From: JBLHZY01 sp047631555
GTDB taxonomy: Bacteria; Pseudomonadota; Alphaproteobacteria; Rhodobacterales; Rhodobacteraceae
Direction: 5' to 3'
Assembly: GCA_047631555.1 (NCBI GenBank)
Contig: JBLHZY010000001.1
Coordinates: 1 to 64,000, forward strand
Length of the DNA stretch: 64,000 bases
Shown: positions 8,716 to 19,800 of the stretch, one piece after another
Numbering within the stretch: position 1 is the first letter of the stretch
How the letters are laid out: every line of letters begins with the position of its first letter
Program-made: the position numbers and the translations under genes
Notes under the pieces: model-generated
Database searches by the model: none
The model's input: the letters and a program-made list of their open reading frames with translations, nothing else
What the model was told of the DNA's origin: nothing

Positions 8716-9651
8716 CTATTCGTGCTTGGCCCGCCACTGATTTACTTGCGCCGGAAACACCTGTTCGAGCGCCTCATACACAGGGGAAAGTTTCGCATAA
8801 AATTTGGCATAAACTTCGCGGCTAGGTCGGTAAGAAGTGCCCTTATTTACGGTTTGAGACAGAAATTTGGGATCAATAGTTGCCCGTTCGGCACCAACAA
8901 AATCACAAATTTCGTCGAGAAGGGCTGCTGGGCGGTGCGCAATATCATCGTAAAAGAAAACACCCAGTTTATCCTCGCCATAAACTTTGGCGAACTTATC
9001 AATATGATCGTGTCCATTGCAAAACTGCAGTTGAATGGGATGCCGCGCTACTTTTAGCAGAGCTGCGTCGCTCGGCTCGATTTTTTGGGCCCGCAACACC
9101 ATTCTAGCCCCGGATACCAAGCGCTCAACCGGATCGCGGAGCAAATAGATGATCCGCGCATCCGGCGCGACGGCGCGCATTTGCTCCACGCGCTCATAGG
9201 TTTGAATACAGTATTGCGGCGTTAATTCTCCGACAACAGGCGCATCGAGTTGCCCGAAAACCCGCAAATAGGCCGGAATACCGCCCTGCAAGAGGCGCAA
9301 TTCGGTTGCGACCCGCTCTAGAAATTCCGGGCGAAGCGGCGCGCCACGTGGGTCTGCAAAAAACTTTTTTGCGGCCCTGAAATGGTTCAAGTCGAAGGTT
9401 TTAGGCTCGTTGAACATGCGCAATTCTTTTGTCGCAGGAACGCCAATGTTTGCGTGCTGCATCATGCAATGCCAGAGCCAAGTGGTACCGGCTTTTTCGG
9501 TGCCAACACATAGAAAATCGGGGCGCCTTGGGCGGCCAACTTCACTTAAAAGGCTGCTAATACTTTGATAGTCCGCCCAAATGCGGCGGATCTCCATGTC
9601 CTGTGGCTCATCTTTTGGATCAATTTCCATCGGGCCGTCCCGTTCATTCAT
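8716..9651 (-). CDS. Sulfotransferase (PAPS-dependent)
   Basis: A 311-residue cytosolic sulfotransferase. The 5'-phosphosulfate binding loop is seen as VGTEKAGTTWL (about residues 49-59) and the 3'-phosphate region as YLLRDPVERLVSGARM, both typical of carbohydrate and glycolipid sulfotransferases that use PAPS. It lies 15 nt after the OPX lipoprotein gene and before the thioesterase-TPR gene, all leftward, so it probably sulfates the exported polysaccharide or its lipid. The start could also be the ATG at 9633. Acceptor sugar and position cannot be read from sequence. Confidence 0.85.
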   Translation of the reverse strand: MNERDGPMEIDPKDEPQDMEIRRIWADYQSISSLLSEVGRPRRPDFLCVGTEKAGTTWLWHCMMQHANIGVPATKELRMFNEPKTFDLNHFRAAKKFFADPRGAPLRPEFLERVATELRLLQGGIPAYLRVFGQLDAPVVGELTPQYCIQTYERVEQMRAVAPDARIIYLLRDPVERLVSGARMVLRAQKIEPSDAALLKVARHPIQLQFCNGHDHIDKFAKVYGEDKLGVFFYDDIAHRPAALLDEICDFVGAERATIDPKFLSQTVNKGTSYRPSREVYAKFYAKLSPVYEALEQVFPAQVNQWRAKHE

Positions 9652-9666
9652 AAAGCTTTGCGTCGA

Positions 9667-10824
9667 TTAATTGCTAAGATTCTGCGCGCTTAAAGCCGTA
9701 CTAAAGCCAAGCCCAAATAGGGCAAGAATTTTGCTCAACTGGGTCGCAGACGCGTTGGCCACATAGATTGCATCGCCATCACGCAATTGTATCGTTTGGG
9801 CATGAAACAGCGCCTTGGGCGCACTCAGGTCGATGACGTAAACCGTTGGAACAACTGCACCATTGGCGCCCCACCAAGCTTTTCTGCCTACGCCATGCGC
9901 CGCCAAAACACTCTGTCGTTCTTGGCGAAACAGAAAGACAGCCCCAGGGTCCGCGCGCTGATCCAATAGCCCGCTCGATTTGCCAATGGCCTCGAGTAAA
10001 GTGACAGAAGGTTGGTCAAATGGGATGTCGCCGGGGCGATTGACGGCCCCCATGATTGTATAGCTTTCGGGGCGGTGCAAAACGGTAACTGTATCGTCTT
10101 TTCGCAAAGGGATATTTTGGCTTGGGTCGGAGTAGATGCGCTCAAGAGAGGCGGTCGAGCTCTTTCCTTGGCGGGTGATCTTAACTGAGGTTGCATAGGC
10201 AGGGTTGCGCGCGCCGCCAGCGGCCACCAATGCCGCAGAAAGGCGTTCGCCGCGCAAATTTAACGGAAATTTATTTGGGCGCGCGACCGCACCAAGGACG
10301 GTAACGCTATTGCTTGCATCTTGGGCGATTTCGACCGTGGCTTGGGGCTCGATTGCTTTGCCTTCAAGCGCTTCAACAATCAGCATTTCTATTTGCCTTG
10401 GTGAGCGTCCAATCGTGTGAATTTGCCCCGCATAGGGCAACGAAATAAGGCCATCTGGACCAACCACAATATTGGGTAAGTTTACAATGCCGTTGCCTCT
10501 ATCGCTGCTGAAAAGACCGTCGCGCCCGGCTTCAAAAATGCGAATATTTAGCCGGTCTCCGATACCAACGGAGCGGTCGGTGGCTTGCATCGGGGCCTTT
10601 GTAAAGCTGCTTGAAAACCCGTGGCGCGTTGCAGATGAAAGGCGTTTTGCAACCGCATCTGAAACCGACAGAAGTTCGTACTCTTGAACTTCTGCATTCT
10701 CGACAATGGCCCGCGCCGAAGGCCCTTGTGTCGGCAAAGAACATCCCGCCAGAGCCGCAAGGCCAATGGCCAGAAAGAGAGGCTTCAACAGGGTTTTGAG
10801 GCGAACGGAAGGGGGATATTTCAC
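9667..10824 (-). CDS. Outer-membrane polysaccharide export (OPX/Wza-KpsD-type) lipoprotein
   Basis: About 385 residues. A lipoprotein signal ends in the lipobox LAGC. It is followed by a Poly_export domain (about residues 85-170, VGIGDRLNIRIFEAG) and two SLBB-type beta-grasp domains (VTVLGAVARPNKFPL and YTIMGAVNRPGDIPF). This is the outer-membrane channel component that works with a KpsE-type co-polymerase and a KpsMT ABC transporter. I use a GTG start at 10824 because a GGAG site lies 8 nt upstream and the protein then begins directly before the signal peptide; the longer ATG frame would run 52 nt into kpsE. It is the fourth gene of the leftward export operon. Confidence 0.88.
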   Translation of the reverse strand: MKYPPSVRLKTLLKPLFLAIGLAALAGCSLPTQGPSARAIVENAEVQEYELLSVSDAVAKRLSSATRHGFSSSFTKAPMQATDRSVGIGDRLNIRIFEAGRDGLFSSDRGNGIVNLPNIVVGPDGLISLPYAGQIHTIGRSPRQIEMLIVEALEGKAIEPQATVEIAQDASNSVTVLGAVARPNKFPLNLRGERLSAALVAAGGARNPAYATSVKITRQGKSSTASLERIYSDPSQNIPLRKDDTVTVLHRPESYTIMGAVNRPGDIPFDQPSVTLLEAIGKSSGLLDQRADPGAVFLFRQERQSVLAAHGVGRKAWWGANGAVVPTVYVIDLSAPKALFHAQTIQLRDGDAIYVANASATQLSKILALFGLGFSTALSAQNLSN

Positions 10825-10838
10825 GCGGGCTCCAGCTT

Positions 10839-12071
10839 TTATGAACTGTGTTCGCGCACGATGTACACAAGCATCAATCCAATTGCCCAAAGCATTATCG
10901 CAAAAGCAATAAATATGAAAATATTCTGTGCCCGCTGCGGGTATAAGGCTTTTTCGGGAAGCGTGGGTTGTACGAAGGCCGCCAAATACCGCTGCATTCT
11001 ATTGGCCTCAATACGGGCCGTTTCCCGAGAGGCAAGGCCGGTAAAATAGGCCTGGTGCAGGAACTCTAGATCAACGGCGAGGTCCTCATAGGTGCCAATT
11101 TTTGACGTGAGGGTCTGAGCATCACCGAGCCCGCCCGTTTCTCCCGAGCCCATGCGAAACTGCTGATTTTCCATTTCAGCTTCCATGGCGACGATTTGGC
11201 GTTTGAGGTTTTTCACACTGGGCGAGTCTTCATCCAAAACCCCATCGAGTGATCCAAGGCGCGCCCGCGCCGAGGCTAAGTTTCCTTCAAGTGAGCCCAA
11301 AAGCTCAATCTGTTGCCCTGCCGAAGCCGCCGGATCGATCAGTCGTTGTGTTTGGCGAAAGGCGCTGATTTTTTCGCGATGCACTGCCAAAAGGACTTCT
11401 ATGCGGCTCACTTCTTCCTCGGCGGAGCGCATTGTGTCTTGGCGCGCGCGCTCAGAAACCTCGTTCACAAGCGCGTCGCAGATTTCCAATATCGCAGCAG
11501 AAATCAGTTGGGCGTCTCGGGCGGTAAAGGCCTGAACTTCGAGTGTTAGAATTTGTGACGATGTATCAAAATAAATCGAAATGACCTTCTGCAAATACTT
11601 CACGAGGTCTTCTTTTGTGCTCTCAGGATCGAGGCGCATTAAAAAATCGGCGTCTGGTTGGCTGTAGATTTTGCGAATATCAAGCCGCTCTTCGAGGCGA
11701 TCCAACAGATCGCGGCTCTCGACAAAATCCACCAACATGTAGCTGTCGCTCATTGTTGAGGAGGCGGTTGAAACGCTGGAAACGATACCGAGCAAATCGG
11801 TAGGGGCCGACGCCCCGGGGGATCTGATCGCGAATTTGCTCTCAACAGCGTAACGGTCGGAGGCCACAGCAAGGAAATAGTAGGCCACAAAGCCCGTTGG
11901 CACGACAACCAAAAGCAAAAAACTCAACAGGGTAACAAGGCGGCGGAAACGTTGGGCCCCGTGGGAGCGCCGCTGCACTTCGGCTGCATTCAGAACATGA
12001 ACTTTTTGAGGGGACGTGTCCTTTGGCGGGGTCGTTTCTTGAGGCTGTGCATCCGCTGACATCTTTGTCAT
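10839..12071 (-). CDS. Capsule export inner-membrane/periplasmic adaptor, KpsE/RkpR-like
   Basis: A 410-residue protein with the two-helix topology of the KpsE/BexC/CtrB family: a cytoplasmic N-terminal segment, a first membrane helix (LVTLLSFLLLVVVPTGFVAY) at about 45-65, a large periplasmic domain with coiled-coil helices (about 185-330), and a C-terminal helix (about 380-403) ending in a short cytoplasmic tail. It bridges the ABC transporter and the OPX lipoprotein. A second in-frame ATG nine nt downstream (12062) could be the true start. It sits between the ATPase gene and the OPX gene in the leftward operon. Confidence 0.88.
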   Translation of the reverse strand: MTKMSADAQPQETTPPKDTSPQKVHVLNAAEVQRRSHGAQRFRRLVTLLSFLLLVVVPTGFVAYYFLAVASDRYAVESKFAIRSPGASAPTDLLGIVSSVSTASSTMSDSYMLVDFVESRDLLDRLEERLDIRKIYSQPDADFLMRLDPESTKEDLVKYLQKVISIYFDTSSQILTLEVQAFTARDAQLISAAILEICDALVNEVSERARQDTMRSAEEEVSRIEVLLAVHREKISAFRQTQRLIDPAASAGQQIELLGSLEGNLASARARLGSLDGVLDEDSPSVKNLKRQIVAMEAEMENQQFRMGSGETGGLGDAQTLTSKIGTYEDLAVDLEFLHQAYFTGLASRETARIEANRMQRYLAAFVQPTLPEKALYPQRAQNIFIFIAFAIMLWAIGLMLVYIVREHSS

Positions 12072-12140
12072 CCAAGCTTGAGTTAAATCATCCTAAGCGA
12101 CAAAGGCAACTTGGGCAATGGCGCAGGTTTGGGATGATTT

Positions 12141-12791
12141 TTATGAGTTGATGAGTTTGTAGAGATCAATCGCCTCTTCTAAGTCTTCGAAATAATGGAG
12201 ATTTCCATCGTTCACTACGAGCCCAGATTGGCAGTAGTCGCGCAGGGCGGGCATCGAATGAGAGACCATAATGATGCGCGACGAGGGGAGGCGACCATGG
12301 AAGGCCGCCTTTGATTTGCGTTGAAAACGCGCGTCGCCCACGGCCATGACTTCGTCGACGAGGAAAACTTCGAAGTTGATCGCCATGCTCAGGCCAAATG
12401 CGAGGCGGGCGCCCATGCCGCTGGAATATGTTTTGAACGGTTCGTAGAAAAACTGCCCCAATTCGGCGAAACTTTCGACTTCATCGATGAGCTGTTCGGT
12501 GTTTTGGCCGTAAATTCTTGCCACAAAGCGCACGTTTTCGATGCCGCTTAATTCGGGGTGAAAGCTGCCGCGAAATCCAATCGGCCAAGAAACGGTTTTG
12601 TGGCGGATGGTTTTCCCTGTGTCAGGTTCTTCGATGCCGGCAAGCAACCGGAGCAATGTTGATTTGCCCGCGCCGTTGCGGCCAAGAATGGCCGTATTGC
12701 GCCACGGCAGTGAAATCGTCGCGCCGTTCAAAATGACTTTCCGACCACCGCGCAACGAGTAGGTTTTGGAGACGTCTTTTAAGTCGATCAT
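12141..12791 (-). CDS. kpsT: Capsule polysaccharide ABC transporter ATP-binding protein (KpsT)
   Basis: A 216-residue ATPase. It has Walker A GRNGAGKST (Lys about 43), the KpsT/RkpS-type signature YSSGMGARLAFG, Walker B EVFLVDEVMAVGD and an H-loop VSHS, in the compact form usual for KpsT/BexA/CtrD. It powers export of lipid-linked capsular glycan across the inner membrane with KpsM. The ATG at 12791 overlaps the KpsM stop (ATGA), giving translational coupling. Longer in-frame starts at 12815 and 12854 would extend into kpsM and are less likely. Confidence 0.93.
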   Translation of the reverse strand: MIDLKDVSKTYSLRGGRKVILNGATISLPWRNTAILGRNGAGKSTLLRLLAGIEEPDTGKTIRHKTVSWPIGFRGSFHPELSGIENVRFVARIYGQNTEQLIDEVESFAELGQFFYEPFKTYSSGMGARLAFGLSMAINFEVFLVDEVMAVGDARFQRKSKAAFHGRLPSSRIIMVSHSMPALRDYCQSGLVVNDGNLHYFEDLEEAIDLYKLINS

Positions 12792-13552
12792 CGTATCCGA
12801 AAACGTGTCAGCCATTCGCCTACCAATCCAAAAAAGTTGACAATAACCACCCAAGTAAAGAGATAGAACAAATCTACGTCGGCATTTTGGTAGCCATAGT
12901 AATAGCCCGACCGAAAGCCTTCAACGCCATGAACCAATGGGTTCCAAGCGAGGATATTGCGGTACAGTGTTGGCACCGTAGACAGTGAGAAAAACACACA
13001 GGACACAAAGAAGGCGGGTCCCATAATAACCAAGTAAACATTTGAAATTGAAGGCATAAAGCGGCGAAGAACCGCAAGGCTTAGCCCCACGCCAAAGGCC
13101 AGCGATAACAAGAGCGTCAACGCCAAGATCATCAGAGGAATATTGTTGGGGGGCGGCGCGCCCAAAGCATAAATCTGAAAGCAAAGCACCAAGGTGATGA
13201 CGGCGGCATGGGTGGATCCATCGAGGACAAGCCGCGCAAGTGCGGCGTCCATTGGCTTTACCATAGGGTAGTTAAACAGCGGGCGGTTTTGATCAAAGGC
13301 CGTGCTCACATAGATCGAGGTATTTCGGTAGGTTTGAAACGCCAAAACCCCTGTCGCAAAGAAAAGCGCAAAATCCCCGCTCGAACTATCGTTGCGCCCT
13401 ACAAGCCCAAACAGGAATGTGAGGATAGAAATGAGCAAAACCGGTTCGAGAATGGCCCAAGTATAGCCAATGCGCGCGCGCCCATGTCGGACACGGGCTT
13501 CCCGAAGAACCAAAGCGAAAATGACACGAAGATTGATTGCTAGGCGCGTCAT
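12788..13552 (-). CDS. kpsM: Capsule polysaccharide ABC transporter permease (KpsM)
   Basis: A 254-residue ABC-2 type permease with six hydrophobic segments and the conserved early REARVRHGRARIGYTWAI region typical of KpsM/RkpT/CtrC. With KpsT it forms the inner-membrane exporter for capsule. It is the first gene of the leftward operon kpsM-kpsT-kpsE-OPX-sulfotransferase-thioesterase and is separated by 250 bp from the divergently read polyketide synthase. Confidence 0.92.
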   Translation of the reverse strand: MTRLAINLRVIFALVLREARVRHGRARIGYTWAILEPVLLISILTFLFGLVGRNDSSSGDFALFFATGVLAFQTYRNTSIYVSTAFDQNRPLFNYPMVKPMDAALARLVLDGSTHAAVITLVLCFQIYALGAPPPNNIPLMILALTLLLSLAFGVGLSLAVLRRFMPSISNVYLVIMGPAFFVSCVFFSLSTVPTLYRNILAWNPLVHGVEGFRSGYYYGYQNADVDLFYLFTWVVIVNFFGLVGEWLTRFRIR

Positions 13553-13802
13553 CCGTCTCCCGATCGCGGCTGAAAAAAGTCGGTGTTTTTAACCCGTCAA
13601 AAGTGATATCTCCAGAAGGAGTTAGCCTGTTTGACCAATCCCGTCGACAATTTATCAGGTTTTAGCCAACAACGCGTTCAATTATCGTTGGCCTTTGACT
13701 AGTTATCCAAGTTTTAATGTTTGTTACTAGCGCTGATGGGCGTGTCCAATACTTAAGAACGGGTGGTAGGCTTATGATTGGAAGCGTCCAAGACTAAACA
13801 AT
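13553..13802. promoter_or_regulatory. Divergent promoter region between kpsM and the PKS gene
   Basis: A 250-bp AT-richer gap separates the two divergent arms of the capsule locus, so it must hold the promoters of both. A TTGACT hexamer at 13695-13700 could be a rightward -35 element, but no good -10 lies at 17 nt. No strong palindrome was seen. The promoter assignment is positional only. Confidence 0.5.
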
Positions 13803-16800
13803 TTGACCAAAGAAGAGAATGATCTGTTGAACTTGAACACGTATTTGGTTGGCCAGGCTTGCCGACTGCCAGGAGCGAATTCTATCGGAGCATTCCGGTC
13901 GCTTTTACGGGGTGGGGTTTGCGCGGTGACTTCGGTGCCGCAAGATCGTTGGAAGCATGATCTTTTCTTGCATCCCAAACCCGGAACATTGGGCAAATCC
14001 TATACATTTGCTGCGGGTGTTTTGGACGATATCTGGGGATTTGATCTCTCAGTTTTCAACTTATCGCCCCGCGAAGTCAGCCTATTAGACCCCCAGCAGC
14101 GCCTGATGATGCAGGTGGTTTTTGAGGCTTTGGAGGATGCGCATATTGCACCTGAAAGTCTTTCGGGACAACGGGTTGGCGTTTTTGTGGGCGCGTCGAG
14201 CATGGACCACGGCGCCATTCTGGGCCGCGACCCCGCCTTGGCCGACGCCTACTTGATGACCGGAAATACCCTTTCGCTGGTCGCAAACCGAATTTCGCAC
14301 GCCTTTGATCTGCGCGGCCCCAGTTTTGTGGTTGATACCGCCTGTTCCTCTTCGCTTGTGGCTTTGGATACCGCCAGAAAAGCGCTGGAGTCCGGCGATA
14401 TCGATACGGCCATTGTTGGCAGTGTGAACCTGTTGTTAAACCCCGGCAGTTTCATCGGATTTTCGGCAGCACAAATGCTATCTCCGAGCGGACTGTGCCA
14501 ATCCTTTTCCAGTTCTGCCGATGGATATGTGCGCTCTGAGGGCTGCGTCGCCGTTGTTTTGAAGCGGTCAAGCGATGTCCCGCGCCGCGCGCGCGCCCGT
14601 ATTGTCGAGAGCCATGTAAACGCCGATGGGGCGACAATGAACGTCGCGCTTCCTGCGGAGGAAGGGCAATATGCGCTGCTGTCTGAGCTCTATGAGCGCG
14701 CCCAAATCGATCCAAATGCGCTTTCCTTCATCGAAGCCCACGGTACCGGAACGCTCGTGGGGGATCCCATCGAGGCCCACGCCCTGAGCCGCGCCCTTGC
14801 CAAGCGGCGCAGCGCCCCTTTGCCCATCGGATCGTCAAAAACCAATGTTGGACATCTTGAGCCCGCCTCCGGCCTTGTTGGGCTGCTAAAGACCTTGGTT
14901 GCATTTGAAGATCGCCGTCTTCCTGCCTCGCTCCATGCCGCAAATCTCAATCCAAATATCGACTTTGAGGCGCTGAATTTGTCTCTCGCTCAGCAGGCCT
15001 TCGACTTGCCCCAAAACGAGCCGCTCTTGGCGGGCATCAGCTCCTTTGGGTTTGGCGGGGTCAACGCGCATTGCATCGTGCAATCGCTTGATGCGGCACA
15101 AGAACCAGCAGGGCCAATCCGCCAAAATCGCATCGTGGTGACCTCTGCATTTTGTGAGGCTGCCCTCAAAGATTTGGCGCAAAGTTACGCAGAAACACTT
15201 AAGGAAGATGGCGGGTTTTCGGACGGAGGCCTCGTTGATCAAATGTGGGCCGGGCGCGGGCATCATCCGCGCAGGCTGGCGGTTTTGGCCAAGGATGCGG
15301 CCAGCGCAACAGAGGCATTGCTGGCGTTCAAAAACGGAAAGGCCGACAAACGCGTCATCCAGATTGAAGGGCGTCACAGGGGCGCAGCGCCGGTTTTTGT
15401 CTTCTCCGGGAACGGCGCGCAATACGATGGAATGTGCCGTCTTGCGCTGGAAACTGATCCCGTTTATCGCGCGCGGTTTGCCGAAATTGACGCCCTGTTT
15501 GCGCAGGCTGTTGGGTGGTCGCTGTTGGCACATCTTGAAGGGGAGGCGCTCGATGTTTCGAGTGGTGATCTGGCGCAGGGCTTACTGTTCGCCGACCAGG
15601 TTTCTCAAGTTGCCTCCCTCGCTGAAAGGGGGCTAAAGCCTGTCGCAGTGATGGGGCATAGTGGCGGTGAAATCGCTGCCGCCTGCGCAAGTGGCGCGCT
15701 TTCATTAGAGCAGGCGATCGGATTGATCGCGGTTCGATGCAGTATCCAGCGCCACATTGAAGGCAAGGGCGGCATGGCGGCCCTACAGGTTGGCGCGGCC
15801 GAGGCCGAGGCGGCATTGGCGCGCTTTGATCACGCCGACCCTGATTTTCCGATCGCAATTTCCTCAATAAACAGCCCGCGCAGCGTAACGCTTTCGGGTC
15901 CCAAATCAGAGCTGAAACGGTTCGGTAAATGGGTGAAGAAAGCCCATCGATTTGCCTGCGTTCAGCTTAACTTGAACTTCCCATATCACTCCGTTTTGCT
16001 TGCGCCCTATGAGGCGGATTTTCACAGCGCAATGGACCGTTTTGAACCGCAAAATTCCGATGTCCGATATATTTCCTGTACCCATGGTCAAGTGGTCTCA
16101 GGGGGCGATTTGAACGCGAATTATTGGTGGGATAACCTTAGATTTCCCGTTGTTTTTCATCAGGCTGTGCAATGCGCTGTCGCTGAAGGCTATGAATGCT
16201 TTCTTGAAATTGGCGCATCCCCGGTTTTGACAAATTACCTCCGAGACAGCGCCCAAGACGGACCTGGAACCGGTACGGCAGATTTTGCAATCTCCTACAC
16301 GCTTTCCAAAACGGATCCCGAGGGAATTAACCCGCTTGATTGCGCCTTTGCGCGCGCCGTTCTTGTTGGATGTGACTTTGACGAGGGGCGCCATTTTTCG
16401 CCGCCCAAAGGGCCCCAAATCGACTTGCCGGAGTACCCGTGGCAAAACACACCGCTTCGCGCCACCGACAGCCCAGAAATTCAGCGCCAAATGGGCACAG
16501 GCGGCACGTTTCACGTGCTTCTTGGTGCGCGGGGCGCGTCGCAAAACGGTCTTTGGCTTCGCGATTGGGATGCGCAACTTCTCCCCGCTTTTGCCGATCA
16601 CAAAGTCGGCGATGCTGCTCTTCTTCCAGCGACGGCCATGGCCGAAATGGCTTTTGCCGCAGCGCATTTGGCCAGTGGCGGCGGCCCTGTAGAAATCACC
16701 GATTTTGACCTGAGTGCGCCGGTCAATCTATCCGGTCCGCAAGGGCTCGAAATTCAAACCACTGCCGATGTCGCCACAGGGCAAATCGCGTTACTATCGC

Positions 16801-19800
16801 GAGCCCGGCTCAGCCAGAATTCGCAGCGCACGCATATGAAAGCACGGTTTTGCGTGCTGTCTTCTGCGCCTCCAGCCCCCCTTGATGTCGCGCCACTGCC
16901 TATCTCCCAAAGCGAGAATCGCGCGTCGCTGCTATATCAAACGGCGCACCGTCTTGGCCTAAACTACGGCCCAGCGTTTCAAGGCGTGTCAGCCGTTCGG
17001 ATCGAAGGCGACATTGTCGAAGTTGCCTTGGCGCAAGGAATTGGAATTGGAAACGACGCGCCGCCCACCGGGTTTGATCCGGTTCAAATGGACTGTTTGT
17101 TGCATGGTCTTATTGAAGCGGCTGTGGGCTCGAAATTTGATCGCACGGGGCGGGGCCTTGTGCCCATTCGCATCGCTCGATTGCATGTTTTTGCGCCGGG
17201 AGCAGCGCTTTGTTCGGGGCGTCTGCATATTCGTCGCTGGGGCACAAATTCGATACTTGTCGATGTGACGGGGTTTAGCGGCGACGGTGAACCCGTTGTT
17301 TTGTTTGAAGGTTTGCGCTTGCAAGCCACTTATCTGCGCGCCCCCATTGAATTTGACCAACATCTGTTTCACGTCACGGCCCGGCCAATCTTGCCGCATG
17401 GCGCAGCCCCTGAAATCAACGCTTTTCCATCGGCAATGGCGCGGGCTTTACCTGAGGCGGAGGCAGATGATGACAGCGGTTTGCTCATTTCGGCCGCTAC
17501 CCATCAAGCGATTTGGCGCGCGATGCGCGATCGGGCCGATGACGCGGGGCTCTACACGCTCAAATCGCCGGACTTGCCCGCAGAACATCGGTTTTTGGCG
17601 ATGCTGGAAGCTTTTGATCTTGCGCAACAAGGCGCGGCCCCGGGCGAATGGCAGATTGCGCAGCACTGTGAGCTGCCACCATCCGATGATATTGCCCATA
17701 GCCTATTGGCGGAACGGCCCGATCTCGTCGCGGATTTGTCGATCTTGTTGCACCTTCCACAGGCTCTGAGCGAGATTTTGATCGCGAAAACTGAATTCGC
17801 GCCGGAACCCGAAGCGCTGTTTGGCCAGGAGGCCTTGAAGGGCTTAGGCGAAATTCACCCACGCGCGCTCAAAGTGCTGAGTGCGGCCCTAAAATGCTTT
17901 AGCGACGCGGCATCAAGTGAAAGCCGCGTGCGCATCGGCGTTATTGGTCAAAATTTGAGCGTTTTAACCAATTTGGCTTTGGCGAATACCGACGTGGAAT
18001 TTGTTGAAATCAGATCTAAATCCAGCGCGGCTCCCTCAGTTCATGCAGACTTCGCATCGCTCGCTTGGGAAGAGGCTTACGGATTTGACGCCATCGTAAT
18101 CCCAGATGCCAAAGAGCTTGAAACCGGCGAATTTGTCGCTTGGACAAACCGTGCACTTAGGGCTGGAGGCGGACTTTTTATATTGAACCAAAACGCACCG
18201 GCCTTGGCTTTGGCCGCATTTTCAACCGCGATAGCGCCGCGCCGGCAAGCCTTATCAACGGGACGTATTGAGCAATGCCTCGCCGAAATCTCCGCGTTGG
18301 ATGTTCAGTCTTTCCCCCTTGCCGACGGGGCAAACGGCGGCGCGCTCTATATTGGGATTTTGCCGCAAGCAGCACATGAACCAGCTCTTGAGGTGCCATC
18401 GGATCAGCCTGTCTGGCCAGCGGTTTGGCAGGCGCTTTATGGGCCATGCCAAGCAACATTTGACGGGTTTGAGCGCATAGAGCCGGCCAATGAAGCCGCG
18501 CCTTTGCTCCTCATTCGGACACCGCAATCGGACGTATCGCTCAGCGAGAGCCTCTTAAGCCTTAAGGCGCATGTTCAGGACGCGGCCAAGGCGACGCGGC
18601 CCGTTTGCGTGGTCTTACCAAGAGGCGCGCAGTTCGCCGGAGCTGCCCCCGCCGATCCGCATCAATACGCCCTTTGGTGTAGTTTGCGCACCATCGCAAA
18701 CGAGTATCCAGAATTGAAATTAACCACGATTGATCCCTGTGACGCGCTGCCTGCAACACAGCTTTTGTCACTGCTGCGCGATGTGGAAAATGCGGCACCC
18801 AATGAGCGCGAAATCGTGATTGGTGCAGACTGCGTACTTGGGCTGCGCGTCGAAATAGGTTTGCCCGAAACGCCAGACGCAACCGTGAATAGCGATACTG
18901 CGCTGACCCTCAAAATCCAAAATTCCAGACGTTTGAACGGGTTGAAATGGGTCCCCGAAAGCCGAGGTCCATTGCTGGAAACCGAGGTCGAAATCGAAAT
19001 TGCTGCGACGGGCCTGAATTACCGCGATGTCATGTGGGCGATGGGGCTTTTGCCTGAGGAGGCTTTGGAAACGGGGTTTGTTGGACCGACCCTTGGGTTG
19101 GAGTGCGCGGGGCGCGTTGTGCGTTTGGGATCAAAGGTGACAAAAGTTGCTCTTGGGGACCTGGTAATCGCCTTTGGCCCCGCGTCATTTTCGACCCATC
19201 TTGTGATTGATGAAAACTGGGTTTCACCGGCACCAAGCGCGTTGGACCCTGCGCAGGCTGCGACGCTCCCGGTTGCCTATTTTACGGCCCAATATGCGCT
19301 TGGGTATTTGGGGCGGCTTGAGGCCGACGAAACGGTTTTGATCCATGGCGGCGCGGGCGGTGTTGGGCTTGCTGCGATTGCTCTTGCGCAATCCGTTGGC
19401 GCGCGCGTTATTGCGACAGCGGGCAGCCCTGTGAAGCAAAGGTTCTTGAAGGAGCTCGGCGTCGATCATGTTTTGTCGTCGCGCGATACCGATTTTTCCG
19501 CTGCTGTGCGAAAGATCACAGACGGGCAGGGCGTAGACATCGTTTTGAATTCCCTCGCAGGGCCTGCGATGGAGGCCAGCTTGGCGCTGCTTCGCCCCTA
19601 TGGGCGTTTCCTTGAATTGGGAAAACAAGACTATTATTCAAATACTTCCGTAGGATTGCGCGCCCTGAAAAACAACATCAGCTACTTTGGTGTTGATATC
19701 GATAGCCTGCTTGCTGATCGGCCAGAGGTTTCAAAAAAGGTTCTTGCTGATGTGATGTCTCGGGTGAAAGATGGTCAGTTTGCGCCCTTGCCGATGACGG

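Noticed and set aside
8275..9057. 260-residue frame opposite the thioesterase and sulfotransferase genes
   Set aside because: It spans two real genes in the other direction and has no domain.
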